This document shows, piece by piece, positions 44,159-52,447 of a stretch of 64,000 bases of DNA. Origin of the DNA: JAFARE01 sp963777285 (GTDB taxonomy: Bacteria > Chloroflexota > Dormibacteria > Aeolococcales > Aeolococcaceae); the NCBI GenBank assembly GCA_963777285.1, contig CAVZPR010000002.1:124001-188000 (forward strand). The letters are read 5' to 3'. Below the pieces are notes generated by a model that ran no database searches, was not told the origin of the DNA, and saw only the letters and a list, made by a program, of their open reading frames with translations. Positions within the stretch are counted from its first letter, which is position 1; each line of letters opens with the position of its first letter. The translations under genes were made by a program, and so were the position numbers.

Positions 44159-45403
44159 CTAGGGCTGAGGCGTGGGCAGGTACGGCACCGGCTCGATCTG
44201 GTCGACCGGGTGTGGGCCGCTGCGCCAACCGTTCGACGGGCCGACGACGAGCTGGCACGGCCCTCCGGTGGCGGCGTCACAGGGAACGTCTGCGGTATGG
44301 GTGGCGGCGCCGTCGTCCCAGCTGACGGTGATCGTCACCGTGAATGTCTCGGCGGCTGTGATGGTCCGGCCGGTCGCGACCGTTGGGTAGGCGTGCGAGA
44401 CACTGCACGGGTCGGTCCAGGTCTGGGTCGACGCGTCGTAGCTGGGAAGTGACGACGGCGGCGCGACCGGTGCGGTGCTCGACTGCGTCTGCGTGCCATC
44501 GCCCCAGTCCCAGGCGACTGTGCCTGGCGCGATCGTGAGGTTGTAGACAAGAAACAAGGTGACGCCGTCTTCGACGGTGGTCTTCACAGCGTGCATCGGG
44601 ACGGTGGTCGACGGCACGCCCGTGTTCAGCCAGGCGCAGGTTGGGATGTTGACGTAGGTGCGAGCGGTGGCTGCGGGCCCGGGGAGGGTTTCGACGCTGC
44701 CGATGCGCCATGCTCCGGTGACCTCGGCCATGAGCGCCGGCCCCGTGGCGAAAGGTGGCGTGTTGAGGACGGTCGACGGTGGCGTGGGCGGCGGCGCAAA
44801 TCCGGCAAGGACAGGCGGGCTGAACGTGAAGGTCGCGCCGACGCAAGAGCCGCCATATGGCGGTACGCCTGGCGTCTTGTCGTGCCAGGTGCCTGCTTGC
44901 TGCATGAAGGCTCCGACGGTGAGCACGTGGCCGGCGATGTTCGCCGCAGTGGCGGGTGAGCCGAGGGTGGTCTGCGTGGGGTCGCCTCCCGGTGGGACGG
45001 CGTCGTGGACGTGGTAGCCGTAGTCGGGATCGCTGCCGTCGTAGCCGCCGTCGGAGCTCTTTGTGAAGGTTGGATAGATGCGGACGACCTGGACGGTGCC
45101 CCCGCGATAGCTACGGAAGGTGGTGACGGAGGGGCATGACTTGCCTTCGGGGTCGGGTGGCGGCGGGACGCGGAGAGGGTTGTGCGTGACGAAGTCGCCT
45201 TGGATGTGATCCGGTGCGATCGGTGTGTACGTGCCTCCGGCGCCTGCTTCGAGGGTGTTGAGGACGATGCTTGCCGAGCCCTGGCTTACGGGCGGCGGAT
45301 TTGGTGATTGCAATTGCCCACCTGTCCCATTCCCAAGCACCCCCACGGGACCAACGCACCCGAATGCGCCCGCAGCAAGCATTACCGCGATCGGCCGCTT
45401 CAT
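44159..45403 (-). CDS. exported protein with PKD-like domain, possible lipoprotein
   Basis: Unrecognised 414-residue exported protein. The N-terminus MKRPIAVMLAAGAFGCVGPV is a short signal peptide whose cysteine (C20, context AFGC) is a weak lipobox. The mature part is proline- and threonine-rich, with a PKD-like segment AWDWGDGTQTQSS near residue 315 and cysteines in conserved-looking pairs (SCPSV, SCVGA, TCAWL, DPCSVSHAYP). The ATG shares ATGA with the upstream lipoprotein stop, so the two are made together. Likely a surface protein; no enzyme motif is visible. Confidence 0.75.
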   Translation of the reverse strand: MKRPIAVMLAAGAFGCVGPVGVLGNGTGGQLQSPNPPPVSQGSASIVLNTLEAGAGGTYTPIAPDHIQGDFVTHNPLRVPPPPDPEGKSCPSVTTFRSYRGGTVQVVRIYPTFTKSSDGGYDGSDPDYGYHVHDAVPPGGDPTQTTLGSPATAANIAGHVLTVGAFMQQAGTWHDKTPGVPPYGGSCVGATFTFSPPVLAGFAPPPTPPSTVLNTPPFATGPALMAEVTGAWRIGSVETLPGPAATARTYVNIPTCAWLNTGVPSTTVPMHAVKTTVEDGVTLFLVYNLTIAPGTVAWDWGDGTQTQSSTAPVAPPSSLPSYDASTQTWTDPCSVSHAYPTVATGRTITAAETFTVTITVSWDDGAATHTADVPCDAATGGPCQLVVGPSNGWRSGPHPVDQIEPVPYLPTPQP

Positions 45404-46197
45404 CGCCCGCACCAATCAGCCGGAGGACCCTCGGGATCTTGGCAGTTTCCACCTGCGTCCCCGAACCACAGATCTCCTAAAACGGGATCAGTTTCGAGCT
45501 TCCCCGGCGAGAAAGCCGTGATGGAGCGCGAGAAGACCTCCACGTGCGTCGTTCGTCCGCCGGGGTACTGAATCGTTTCTATACAAGGGCCGTTTGAGTA
45601 GGCAACAACAAAGACGTAGGTGTCATCGGCTGGGAGGTGCTTGCGCGTGAAGTACGCCCGACCGTCAGGGGTGACCTTGAAGAGCACTTCACTTGTAGGG
45701 TAGAGATTACAGTCTGGCTGATCGATGGCCGCTCCATTTGAAAGCGCACTTTCGTCTTGCGGGTTAATAAGCGCGCTTCCTACAAGATGTGGCAAGAACT
45801 CCGGTTGGTCATTGGCCTCTGCCCACTTGTACCAACCGCTGTCCCTATTGCTCGCATTCGCCCACAGCTGCGCCGTCGCATCTGAGACAGCACCATCGGT
45901 CATGTTCACCACGGGCGGCGCCGGCGGCACGTGCTCCAGCTGCAGGATGTTCGGCGGTGGCACCTCAGTTACCTGATACGGAAACCACAACGCGGCGCAG
46001 GCGGCCGGCACGTCGTCGATGGGCGTCGTGGTGGTGACAGAAGCGCATGGGCTTGCACTCGACGCGGACGCACTCGGCGACGCGCTGCGCGCAGGCGTCA
46101 CCGTTGGAGCAGGCGGTGATCCACACCCCGCCACCGCCACCAGTCCCGTCCCGATCAGCACGGCCCGAGTAACCCTCCGCACGTCCTCAACCCGCAT
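45400..46197 (-). CDS. predicted lipoprotein of unknown function
   Basis: A 265-residue protein with a good lipoprotein signal: basic RRVTRAV, hydrophobic LIGTGLVAV and lipobox VAGC (C24). It is followed by a serine/proline linker and a globular part with DGRAYFTRKHLPADDTYVFV. Family unknown. The ATG at 46197 is chosen because it places the signal peptide at the N-terminus; the frame is open to 46293. It is the first gene of a two-gene unit and is lower in GC in its middle (45.5-45.9 kb) than most of the window, which could mean recent acquisition. Confidence 0.75.
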   Translation of the reverse strand: MRVEDVRRVTRAVLIGTGLVAVAGCGSPPAPTVTPARSASPSASASSASPCASVTTTTPIDDVPAACAALWFPYQVTEVPPPNILQLEHVPPAPPVVNMTDGAVSDATAQLWANASNRDSGWYKWAEANDQPEFLPHLVGSALINPQDESALSNGAAIDQPDCNLYPTSEVLFKVTPDGRAYFTRKHLPADDTYVFVVAYSNGPCIETIQYPGGRTTHVEVFSRSITAFSPGKLETDPVLGDLWFGDAGGNCQDPEGPPADWCGR

Positions 46198-46219
46198 CCA
46201 TGGTGGACCACAAGGTCCG

Positions 46220-46246
46220 GCAATAGCACGGACAATGTGGCTCCAA
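46220..46246 (-). promoter_or_regulatory. candidate promoter TTGGAG-N15-TATTGC of the lipoprotein pair
   Basis: Minus-strand TTGGAG (46246-46241) and TATTGC (46225-46220), 15 bases apart. A small inverted repeat GGACC-TTGT-GGTCC lies between the -10 box and the ATG at 46197. Confidence 0.4.
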
Positions 46247-46345
46247 TCGGTGGTGCACCTCACCTTCCTGCGAAGCGCCTCAACTATGAGCAATCACCAC
46301 GCTGCACCGCAAGCCGTGGAAGACCGCTGGCCGCCCACGGCGCCC

Positions 46346-47500
46346 TCACGGAGGCTGGGCAACCTCGATCGTCCCGATGGACGCCCTCGGCCACCCTCCT
46401 TCCTCGTGCACCCGGCGGTGGTGGATGCGGCACAGCAGGACCAAGTTCGACAGCGTCGTCGGGCCGCCGTCTACCCAATGCACGACATGATGCGCGTCGG
46501 TCCACTCCGGTGGGCGATCGCACCCCGGGTACCGGCACCCCTTGTCGCGCCGGCTCAGCGCACGCCGCAGGGCCGACGGCACGGTCCGCCGCGACCGGCT
46601 GCCCGGCTCACCGCGGTCGTCGTCGCTGTCGGTCGCCGCGGAGTCGCACGCAAGGCGGCGCGCCGCGTCGGTCGGGATCGGCCCCGCGAGACCGAGGCTC
46701 GGGGGCGCGGCGCCGTCCGCCCCCCGCAGCCCGTCGACCGTCGCGGTGAGCACCAGGTGCGGCCGCTGTCCGTGGACCGTGGGCAGCGACCCGCCCTGCA
46801 ACTGACGGTTCGCCAACTCCACCAGCGCGTCGGCTCGACGCTGCGCGCCAGTGCGCTCGTCGCCCGGAATCGGTGCGCTGAGGCCCTGCAGCGCCGCTGA
46901 CAGCGCTGCGCCGCCCTCGGCGTCGAGCAGCCCGTCGAGCATGTACACGCCGTCGAAGGTCTGATTCATGTGGAGGTAGCGACGCTGGTTCGCGCGCAGG
47001 GCGGCCGCCAGAGCGCCCTCGGGGTCGACCGTCTGCCTCAGATTTCGGGCGACCGTCCGGAACTCCGTTGGATCCATGCGGCTCGCCGCTTCGAGCAAGC
47101 TGCCCGTCGCGAGTTGCGCCGCTTCGCGACCGATCTCGGTGACCGATCGCGCCAGCACGGCCGCGTGGTGAAACCCGACGCTGCCCTGGCGGAACAGCCT
47201 CGCCGCTTCGGGCAGCTCCGGTAGCTGCCGCGCCACTTCAGCGCGTTGCGACGCTGCCGCCGCCGACAAGGCGCACCGGGTGCGCAGCCAGGCGATCACC
47301 GATGTCGCGCCTGCCTGGCGAGGGCCGTCCTTCTCTTCGAAGCGACGAAGGCGCCGCGCGAATTCAGCCTCGAGGCGATCCATCTGGCGCTGCATCGCTA
47401 TCAGCTGGCCGCCCAGCGCAGTGGCGTCCACCGCATCGATCGATTGCGCCGACAGCTCGTCGACGCCGGTCACCAGGCCCGCACAACCACTTGACAGCAT
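46346..47500 (-). CDS. DUF222 / HNH endonuclease domain protein (13E12-repeat family)
   Basis: A 384-residue protein of the family common in high-GC Gram-positives, with an N-terminal DUF222 helical domain (about 20-270) and a C-terminal HNH nuclease domain. The nuclease part reads CRYPGCDRPPEWTDAHHVVHW, then GGPTTLSNLVLLCRIHHRRVHE; the two cysteines, the HH pair and the N-x-x-x-L-C-x-x-H-H signature are intact. The role is unknown; in mycobacteria copies are associated with repeat sequences, but I see no flanking repeats here. The ATG at 47500 has a TACAAT -10 box seven bases upstream. Confidence 0.9.
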   Translation of the reverse strand: MLSSGCAGLVTGVDELSAQSIDAVDATALGGQLIAMQRQMDRLEAEFARRLRRFEEKDGPRQAGATSVIAWLRTRCALSAAAASQRAEVARQLPELPEAARLFRQGSVGFHHAAVLARSVTEIGREAAQLATGSLLEAASRMDPTEFRTVARNLRQTVDPEGALAAALRANQRRYLHMNQTFDGVYMLDGLLDAEGGAALSAALQGLSAPIPGDERTGAQRRADALVELANRQLQGGSLPTVHGQRPHLVLTATVDGLRGADGAAPPSLGLAGPIPTDAARRLACDSAATDSDDDRGEPGSRSRRTVPSALRRALSRRDKGCRYPGCDRPPEWTDAHHVVHWVDGGPTTLSNLVLLCRIHHRRVHEEGGWPRASIGTIEVAQPP

Positions 47501-47507
47501 ACACAGG

Positions 47508-47513
47508 ATTGTA
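47508..47513 (-). promoter_or_regulatory. -10 box TACAAT of the DUF222-HNH gene
   Basis: Minus-strand TACAAT, one mismatch from consensus, followed by seven bases and the ATG at 47500. This is the clearest single example of the leaderless arrangement in the window. Confidence 0.65.
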
Positions 47514-47614
47514 GCACACTCCCAAACATGCGTTCGCCCTTCAGCGCCACCCGCAACATCTCGCCGGCCCACCCACCCGCATGCGCAAGCGACGTCGCGC
47601 ACCCGCAGTCCCGG

Positions 47615-48664
47615 CTACCCCACCTCCACCAGGATCTTCCCTCGCGTCTCGCCGCGCACCATCTCGGCCAGCGCATCGGCGGCGTCGGCAAGCGGGTGCC
47701 GGCTTCCGATCAGGGGACGCAGCGCACCCGTCGCGCAGAGATCCACCAGCCGCCGCAGCTCGCCGCGGCTGCCCATGGTCGACCCCGCCACGGTTATCCG
47801 CCGGAAGAAGATGCGGTTCAGCTGAGCGGGCGGGTTGGCTCCGCCCGTGGCCCCTGACACGACGACGATGCCGCCCGGGCGGACGGCGCGCAGGCTGAGG
47901 TCCCAGGTCGGTTCGCCGACGGTCTCGACGACCGCGTCGACACCACGGCCCTCCGTTGCGCGGATCAACTCGCGTGCCGTCTCGCGCGCCGGCGCAAACG
48001 CCGCCTCGGCGCCGAGATCCAGCGCCAGCTGGCGCTTCGTCTCGTCACGCGACGTGGCGTAGACCGTCAGCCCACCCAGGCGGCCCAGCGCGATCGCGGC
48101 GCTCGCCACACCGCCGCTCGCGCCGTGCACCAGCACGTTCTGGCCCGGGCGCAGCGCGGCACGCGTGAAGAGCATGTGATACGCGGTGAGGTATGCGGTC
48201 GGCAGCGTGGCCGCCTCCGCAAAGCCCACGCCCTCGGGCAGTGGCACGAGATTCCGCACCGGCACCGATGCGAACTCGGCGAGCGTCCCGGGCAGCGGGG
48301 GCTCACTCAGCAGACCACTCGCGCGGCAGCCCTCGGGCTCGTCGCTGAGGCAGGACGCACAGCTCCCGCACGTCACCACCGGATACAGCACCACGCGCGA
48401 GCCCACCGCGGGGAAGCCCTCCGGCACGTCGCCGCCCGCGTACGCCTCCACGACGCCGGCACCGTCGCACCCCAACACCTGCGGCGGCACCACAGGCCGC
48501 GACGAGACGCCGCGCAGCGTCCACACGTCGTGATGGTTCAGCGCGGCGACACGAACCCGCACCAACGCCCACCCCGCGGGCACAGAAGGCTCGGGCTGTT
48601 CCCCCACCTCGAGGTTGGCGAGTGGATCGTCACCCCCCACCCGGGCGGCATACGCGGCGAGCAT
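47615..48664 (-). CDS. zinc-type alcohol dehydrogenase / quinone oxidoreductase family protein
   Basis: A 349-residue MDR-superfamily NAD(P)-dependent oxidoreductase. The catalytic domain has VAALNHHDVWTLRG and VLGCDGAGVVE, then a structural-zinc-like lobe CGSCASCLSDEPEGC with four cysteines. The Rossmann fold shows VLVHGASGGVASAAIALGR and the C-terminal ends HPLADAADALAEM. The substrate is unknown. It is divergent from metF with a 54-base promoter region. The ATG at 48664 follows a TAGGGT -10 box by seven bases. Confidence 0.9.
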   Translation of the reverse strand: MLAAYAARVGGDDPLANLEVGEQPEPSVPAGWALVRVRVAALNHHDVWTLRGVSSRPVVPPQVLGCDGAGVVEAYAGGDVPEGFPAVGSRVVLYPVVTCGSCASCLSDEPEGCRASGLLSEPPLPGTLAEFASVPVRNLVPLPEGVGFAEAATLPTAYLTAYHMLFTRAALRPGQNVLVHGASGGVASAAIALGRLGGLTVYATSRDETKRQLALDLGAEAAFAPARETARELIRATEGRGVDAVVETVGEPTWDLSLRAVRPGGIVVVSGATGGANPPAQLNRIFFRRITVAGSTMGSRGELRRLVDLCATGALRPLIGSRHPLADAADALAEMVRGETRGKILVEVG

Positions 48665-48671
48665 GTGCGGC

Positions 48672-48677
48672 ACCCTA
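48672..48677 (-). promoter_or_regulatory. -10 box TAGGGT of the oxidoreductase gene
   Basis: Minus-strand TAGGGT followed by seven bases and the ATG at 48664; leaderless arrangement. Confidence 0.5.
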
Positions 48678-48707
48678 ACAACCGCGGAGCAGCGCGCGCC
48701 GCCCGGA

Positions 48708-48713
48708 TATGTC
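48708..48713 (+). promoter_or_regulatory. possible -10 box TATGTC of metF
   Basis: TATGTC lies five bases before the metF ATG at 48719. It is weaker than the others because the final T is C. There is no space for a riboswitch between the divergent genes. Confidence 0.35.
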
Positions 48714-48718
48714 GCACC

Positions 48719-49618
48719 ATGGTCGGCGACATGCGCCTCGACACCATCCTGGAGCGGCAACGCCCCATCTTCTCGTTCGAATTCTTCCCCCCGCAGAGCG
48801 ACGACGCGGAACGGTCCCTCTTCGCCACCATCTCCCAGCTGCGCGAGCTCGAGCCCACCTTCGTGTCGGTCACGTACGGCGCCGGCGGGTCAGCCCGCAC
48901 CCGCACCCTCGACCTGGTCATCCGCATCCGCCGTGATCTCGACATCGAACCCGTGGCGCACTTCACGTGCGTCGGCGCCACCGTCGCCGACCTGCGCGGC
49001 AACCTCGATGCCATGCGCGACGCGGGCGTGCACAACATCCTGGCGTTGCGCGGCGATCCGCCACGCGGGGAGGCAGTTTTCACCCCCACGCCCGGTGGAC
49101 TCACGCACGGCTGCGAGCTCATCAAGCTGATCCGCGACAACTACGACGCCTGTATCGGCGCCGCCTGCTATCCCGAGAAGCACCCCGAGTCCCGCGATGC
49201 AGCCGAAGACGTGCGCTACGCCAAGCTGAAGGAGGACTGTGGCGCCACCTTCCTGATCACCAATCTCTTCTTCGACAACAACGCGTACTTCGACTTCGTC
49301 GCCCGCGCGCGCGCCGGGGGCGTCACCGTTCCCATCATCCCCGGCATCATGCCGATCACCAACGTGTCGCAGATCACGCGATTCACGGCGAAGATCGGCG
49401 CGACGATCCCGCCGCCGCTGATGCAGGCGCTGCGTTCCCGCCAGGACGACCCCGACGCGGTGCTGCAGCTCGGCGTCGCCTGGTCGACCCTGCAGTGCAG
49501 CGAGCTCCTCGCCGGCGGCGCGCCCGGCGTGCACTTCTACACGCTCAACCGCTCACCTGCGACGCGCGCAATCCTCTCCGCGCTGCTCGCGGCCCGGCCC
49601 TGGGAGCGAGTGCGCTAG
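48719..49618 (+). CDS. metF: methylenetetrahydrofolate reductase
   Basis: FAD-dependent enzyme reducing 5,10-methylene- to 5-methyl-tetrahydrofolate for methionine synthesis. The 299-residue product has FSFEFFPPQSDDAE (catalytic glutamate region), FVSVTYGAGGSARTRTLD, HFTCVGATVADLRG, and NILALRGDPPRGE. The C-terminus includes YPEKHPES and the FFDNNAYFDFVARARA helix. ATG at 48719 is used, with a possible internal ATG at 48731. It is the only plus-strand gene between ftsQ and ftsA and ends one base before the ftsQ stop codon. Confidence 0.95.
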   Translation: MVGDMRLDTILERQRPIFSFEFFPPQSDDAERSLFATISQLRELEPTFVSVTYGAGGSARTRTLDLVIRIRRDLDIEPVAHFTCVGATVADLRGNLDAMRDAGVHNILALRGDPPRGEAVFTPTPGGLTHGCELIKLIRDNYDACIGAACYPEKHPESRDAAEDVRYAKLKEDCGATFLITNLFFDNNAYFDFVARARAGGVTVPIIPGIMPITNVSQITRFTAKIGATIPPPLMQALRSRQDDPDAVLQLGVAWSTLQCSELLAGGAPGVHFYTLNRSPATRAILSALLAARPWERVR

Positions 49619-50692
49619 CTAGGCACCCACGGGCTGCAGCACTATCGCGGCACGCCGCCGTTGGGGCAGCAACGCAAATGGCGCCTGCGAGGGCATCACG
49701 TATGCACCGGCCCCGGCCGCATGAGCAGCGGCCGCCGGCAGCGGCGCCCCGGCGGCGCGCACCTCGGCCGGCAATCCTGGCCGTCCACCCACCGCCGGCC
49801 CCGCGGGATTCTCGAGGTCGACGTACCCGAACGTCGGCGCGGAGAACTTCAGCTGACCGCGTAAGTCACCCAGCGCCGCGAGCTGCGCCGGCACCTGGGC
49901 AAGCCCGTCTGCGGTGTCGACGTGACCCAGGATCGCCCGCCATCCGGTGTTCGTCCAGATCGACAGCACGTCGTCGCTGCTCCACACGTACGCGGCGACG
50001 CTGCACCCGAACACCGCCGGAAAGCGTCGCGCCGCCAGCGAGAGTATGTTCAGCAGCGATGGGTCCAGCGCCGGCGTCACGCCGACGCGATCGTCGATGA
50101 GCACGGGGGTCGACGACCACAGCGCTTGCATCGCGGGTGTGGCCGGGAACGCAGCGCCGTTGCTGGCCACGAACGCGTCGCGCCCCCCGAAGCGCAGGCG
50201 CACCGCGGGAGTGCGCTCGACGACGCTGATGCGCACCGTCCCCGGCAGGTCGGTGGAAACGGTCGCGTCCTCCACCCACGGCAGCGTGAGCACACGCGCG
50301 CGGATCACGTCGGCGTCGACGGTGAATATGCTCTGCTGCGGCACCGCCGCGGCACCGAGGACGGCCTGCACGCTGAGCAGCCGCGACCCTGTCACCGCCA
50401 CCGTGCGCACCTTGAACACCGGCAGCGTGAGCGCGAGAACGAGCAGCGCGACCTGCAGCCCCAGCACGGCGAGCGCGATCAGTCGTCGCGGTGCACGCAG
50501 GCGGCGTTTCGGCTGCGACGGAACCCGAACCCGCGCGCGGACGCGGCTGCGGCGGCGCGGCGAGGGGCGCAGCGCGGTCCCCGGCGCCGTCGTGAATCGC
50601 CGCAGGGGACGCGGCGCGTCGGCGATCGCCGCAGCCTGCGCGCGCACCGATACGCGACGTTGGTCTCGCTCGTCGAGGACCGTCGTGCTCAC
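49619..50692 (-). CDS. ftsQ: cell division protein FtsQ / DivIB with POTRA domain
   Basis: Bitopic divisome protein connecting FtsL/FtsB with the wall machinery. The 357-residue protein has a basic cytosolic N-terminus of about 70 residues, one helix (LIALAVLGLQVALLVLALTL), and the POTRA domain VFKVRTVAVTGSRLLSV through LPGTVRISVVERTPAVRLRF. A beta domain follows, ending in an alanine- and proline-rich tail longer than usual. GTG start. It is preceded by a 102-base gap in which a ten-residue ORF (MQHHDHLDSA) ends at the ftsQ start in a shared GTGA. Confidence 0.9.
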   Translation of the reverse strand: MSTTVLDERDQRRVSVRAQAAAIADAPRPLRRFTTAPGTALRPSPRRRSRVRARVRVPSQPKRRLRAPRRLIALAVLGLQVALLVLALTLPVFKVRTVAVTGSRLLSVQAVLGAAAVPQQSIFTVDADVIRARVLTLPWVEDATVSTDLPGTVRISVVERTPAVRLRFGGRDAFVASNGAAFPATPAMQALWSSTPVLIDDRVGVTPALDPSLLNILSLAARRFPAVFGCSVAAYVWSSDDVLSIWTNTGWRAILGHVDTADGLAQVPAQLAALGDLRGQLKFSAPTFGYVDLENPAGPAVGGRPGLPAEVRAAGAPLPAAAAHAAGAGAYVMPSQAPFALLPQRRRAAIVLQPVGA

Positions 50693-50778
50693 GCGGAGTC
50701 GAGGTGATCGTGATGCTGCATGGACGTGGAGGAGATGGAAGGGCTGCGGAACACGCGGCGCGCACCGGGCGCTCCGGC

Positions 50779-50784
50779 ATTATC
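50779..50784 (-). promoter_or_regulatory. possible -10 box GATAAT upstream of ftsQ
   Basis: Minus-strand GATAAT in the 102-base gap before ftsQ, 86 bases from the GTG. No matching -35 box is clear, so this may be an internal promoter or chance. Confidence 0.25.
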
Positions 50785-50794
50785 GCCCAGAAGC

Positions 50795-52447
50795 TCAGCG
50801 CGCAGTGAGGTAAGTGTCGGGCAGATCGTTGGCGAAGAGGACGACGTCACCCGGGCGGCTGATGCGGCCTATCACGGCGGTGGCCTCGGCGAGGCTGCGG
50901 ACCACGTGGATGTGCGGCTCGGCCAGGCCCCCGGCGCGCAGCCCGGCCACGAGCGCCGCCGCGGGACGCGCGTCCATGACGATGACGTCGCTGCACACTC
51001 GCGCCGCGTGCTCGCCGTAGCGGCGGTTCTCCGGCACCTCGCGCTCGCCCAGCTCCACGAGCCCCGGCGTCACCAGGATCTTGCCCGCTCCGTCCATCGA
51101 TGCCAGCACGTCGAGTCCGTTGTGCACGCCCACAGGGTTGGCGTTGTACGAGTCGTCGATGACGGTCACGGGCCCGCCGGTGCGCAGCGGCTGCAGCCGG
51201 TGCTCCACGGGCTGCAGCGAGCGCGCCGCGGCCGCGGCGGCGTCGAGGTCGTATCCCAGCGCGGCGACCAGCGCCAAGGCCGCCGTCACGTTGAGGACCT
51301 GGTGCACCCCGAGGAGCGGGATGTCCACGTCGCGCTCGATGCTCCGCTCCGGCCACGCCCAACGAAAGCGCGACCCGGAGGCCCCGGTCTGCACATGCGA
51401 CGCGACGACGTCCAGCGCCGCGCCGTCCGCGGCCTCGACCTCGGTGCCGTACCGCGTCACGACACGGCCCTCCGACAGAGCGCGCTGCGCCAGGGCGGCA
51501 ACGGCCGCTTCTCCGCCGTGCACCACCGCGACCCCGCCGGCGGGAAGCGCGGTGACAGCCTCGTACAAAGCGTCGCCGATACGATCCATGGAGCCGAACC
51601 GCTCCAGATGCTGCGGTCCCACGGAGGTCACGATCGCCGCGGCCGGGCGCACCAACGCGCAGATGGCCGCGATCTCACCGGGAGCGTATGCGTCCATCTC
51701 CACCACGAACAGGCCGTGCTCGCCGCGCAGATCCTCGTTGATTGCGCGCGACACACCCATGAGGGTGTTGAAGCTCTGCCGGGTGGCCAGCGTGTTGATC
51801 GACGGCTGCAGCAGCGCGGCCAGAATGTGTTTGGTGCTGGTCTTGCCGTAGCTGCCCGCAACAGCGACGACCACCGGGTTCACCGCATCGAGACGCGCGC
51901 GGGCCCGGCGCAGCCACGCTCGCCGGATCGTCGCCTCAACGGGCCCCAACGCCGTGTTGGCGGCAACCAGCAGCAGCTGCGCGAGGAGCGGCAGCAGCGC
52001 AACCGAGACCAGGGCGGCGGCGGCGCCGGCCCGTCCGTGTCCGAGAGCCAGCAGCACCGCACCGGCTGCGCCCACAAGCGCACCCAGCAATGCCGTCAGC
52101 GCCAGGATGCGCCGCATGCGGGCGGTGAACACCAGCGCCTTTTTGGGCGGCACCCACCGCCACAGCAGCGCGCCCACGATCGATGCGCACAGCCAGCCCG
52201 CCGCGGCGGCGCGCACGCCGTGAGCCGGAAACACAAGAGCCACGGCCAAGGCTGCAGCACCGACAACGCCTGCCCCGACCACAGCGCGGTGCAGCAGCCA
52301 TGCGCGTGACGCACCCCATCGCAGGAAGCGCGCGCCCTCGTACTCCTCGATCTGGTACATGCGCGCCGCCACCAGCGCCACCTGCGTCGCGAACACCAGC
52401 CAGCCCAGCGCCGCCAGCGCGATGAGGGCGTCCAGGGCTGCGTTCAT
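50795..52447 (-). CDS. membrane-anchored MurF-like Mur ligase
   Basis: A 550-residue protein fusing about five transmembrane helices (residues 1-180, e.g. ALIALAALGWLVFATQVALV and LVSVALLPLLAQLLLVAANT) to a complete Mur ligase. The ligase part has P-loop AVAGSYGKTSTKHI (K202), the MurF-like NTLMGVSRAINEDL, the metal-binding VVEMDAYAPGEIAAI, and VIDDSYNANPVGV, a MurF hallmark for binding the D-Ala-D-Ala donor. Ordinary MurF is soluble, so the membrane domain is the odd feature. The ATG shares ATGA with the upstream hydrolase. It is the only MurF candidate in the dcw region, so it may do the MurF step at the membrane, or modify lipid-linked precursors. Function is inferred from motifs. Confidence 0.85.
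   Translation of the reverse strand: MNAALDALIALAALGWLVFATQVALVAARMYQIEEYEGARFLRWGASRAWLLHRAVVGAGVVGAAALAVALVFPAHGVRAAAAGWLCASIVGALLWRWVPPKKALVFTARMRRILALTALLGALVGAAGAVLLALGHGRAGAAAALVSVALLPLLAQLLLVAANTALGPVEATIRRAWLRRARARLDAVNPVVVAVAGSYGKTSTKHILAALLQPSINTLATRQSFNTLMGVSRAINEDLRGEHGLFVVEMDAYAPGEIAAICALVRPAAAIVTSVGPQHLERFGSMDRIGDALYEAVTALPAGGVAVVHGGEAAVAALAQRALSEGRVVTRYGTEVEAADGAALDVVASHVQTGASGSRFRWAWPERSIERDVDIPLLGVHQVLNVTAALALVAALGYDLDAAAAAARSLQPVEHRLQPLRTGGPVTVIDDSYNANPVGVHNGLDVLASMDGAGKILVTPGLVELGEREVPENRRYGEHAARVCSDVIVMDARPAAALVAGLRAGGLAEPHIHVVRSLAEATAVIGRISRPGDVVLFANDLPDTYLTAR

Noticed and set aside
46346..47500. DUF222-HNH gene as a mobile intron or insertion element
   Set aside because: There are no terminal repeats, no duplication of target bases and no interrupted host gene.
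48665..48718. SAM or methionine riboswitch before metF
   Set aside because: Only 54 bases separate the divergent start codons, too little for a riboswitch plus expression platform.
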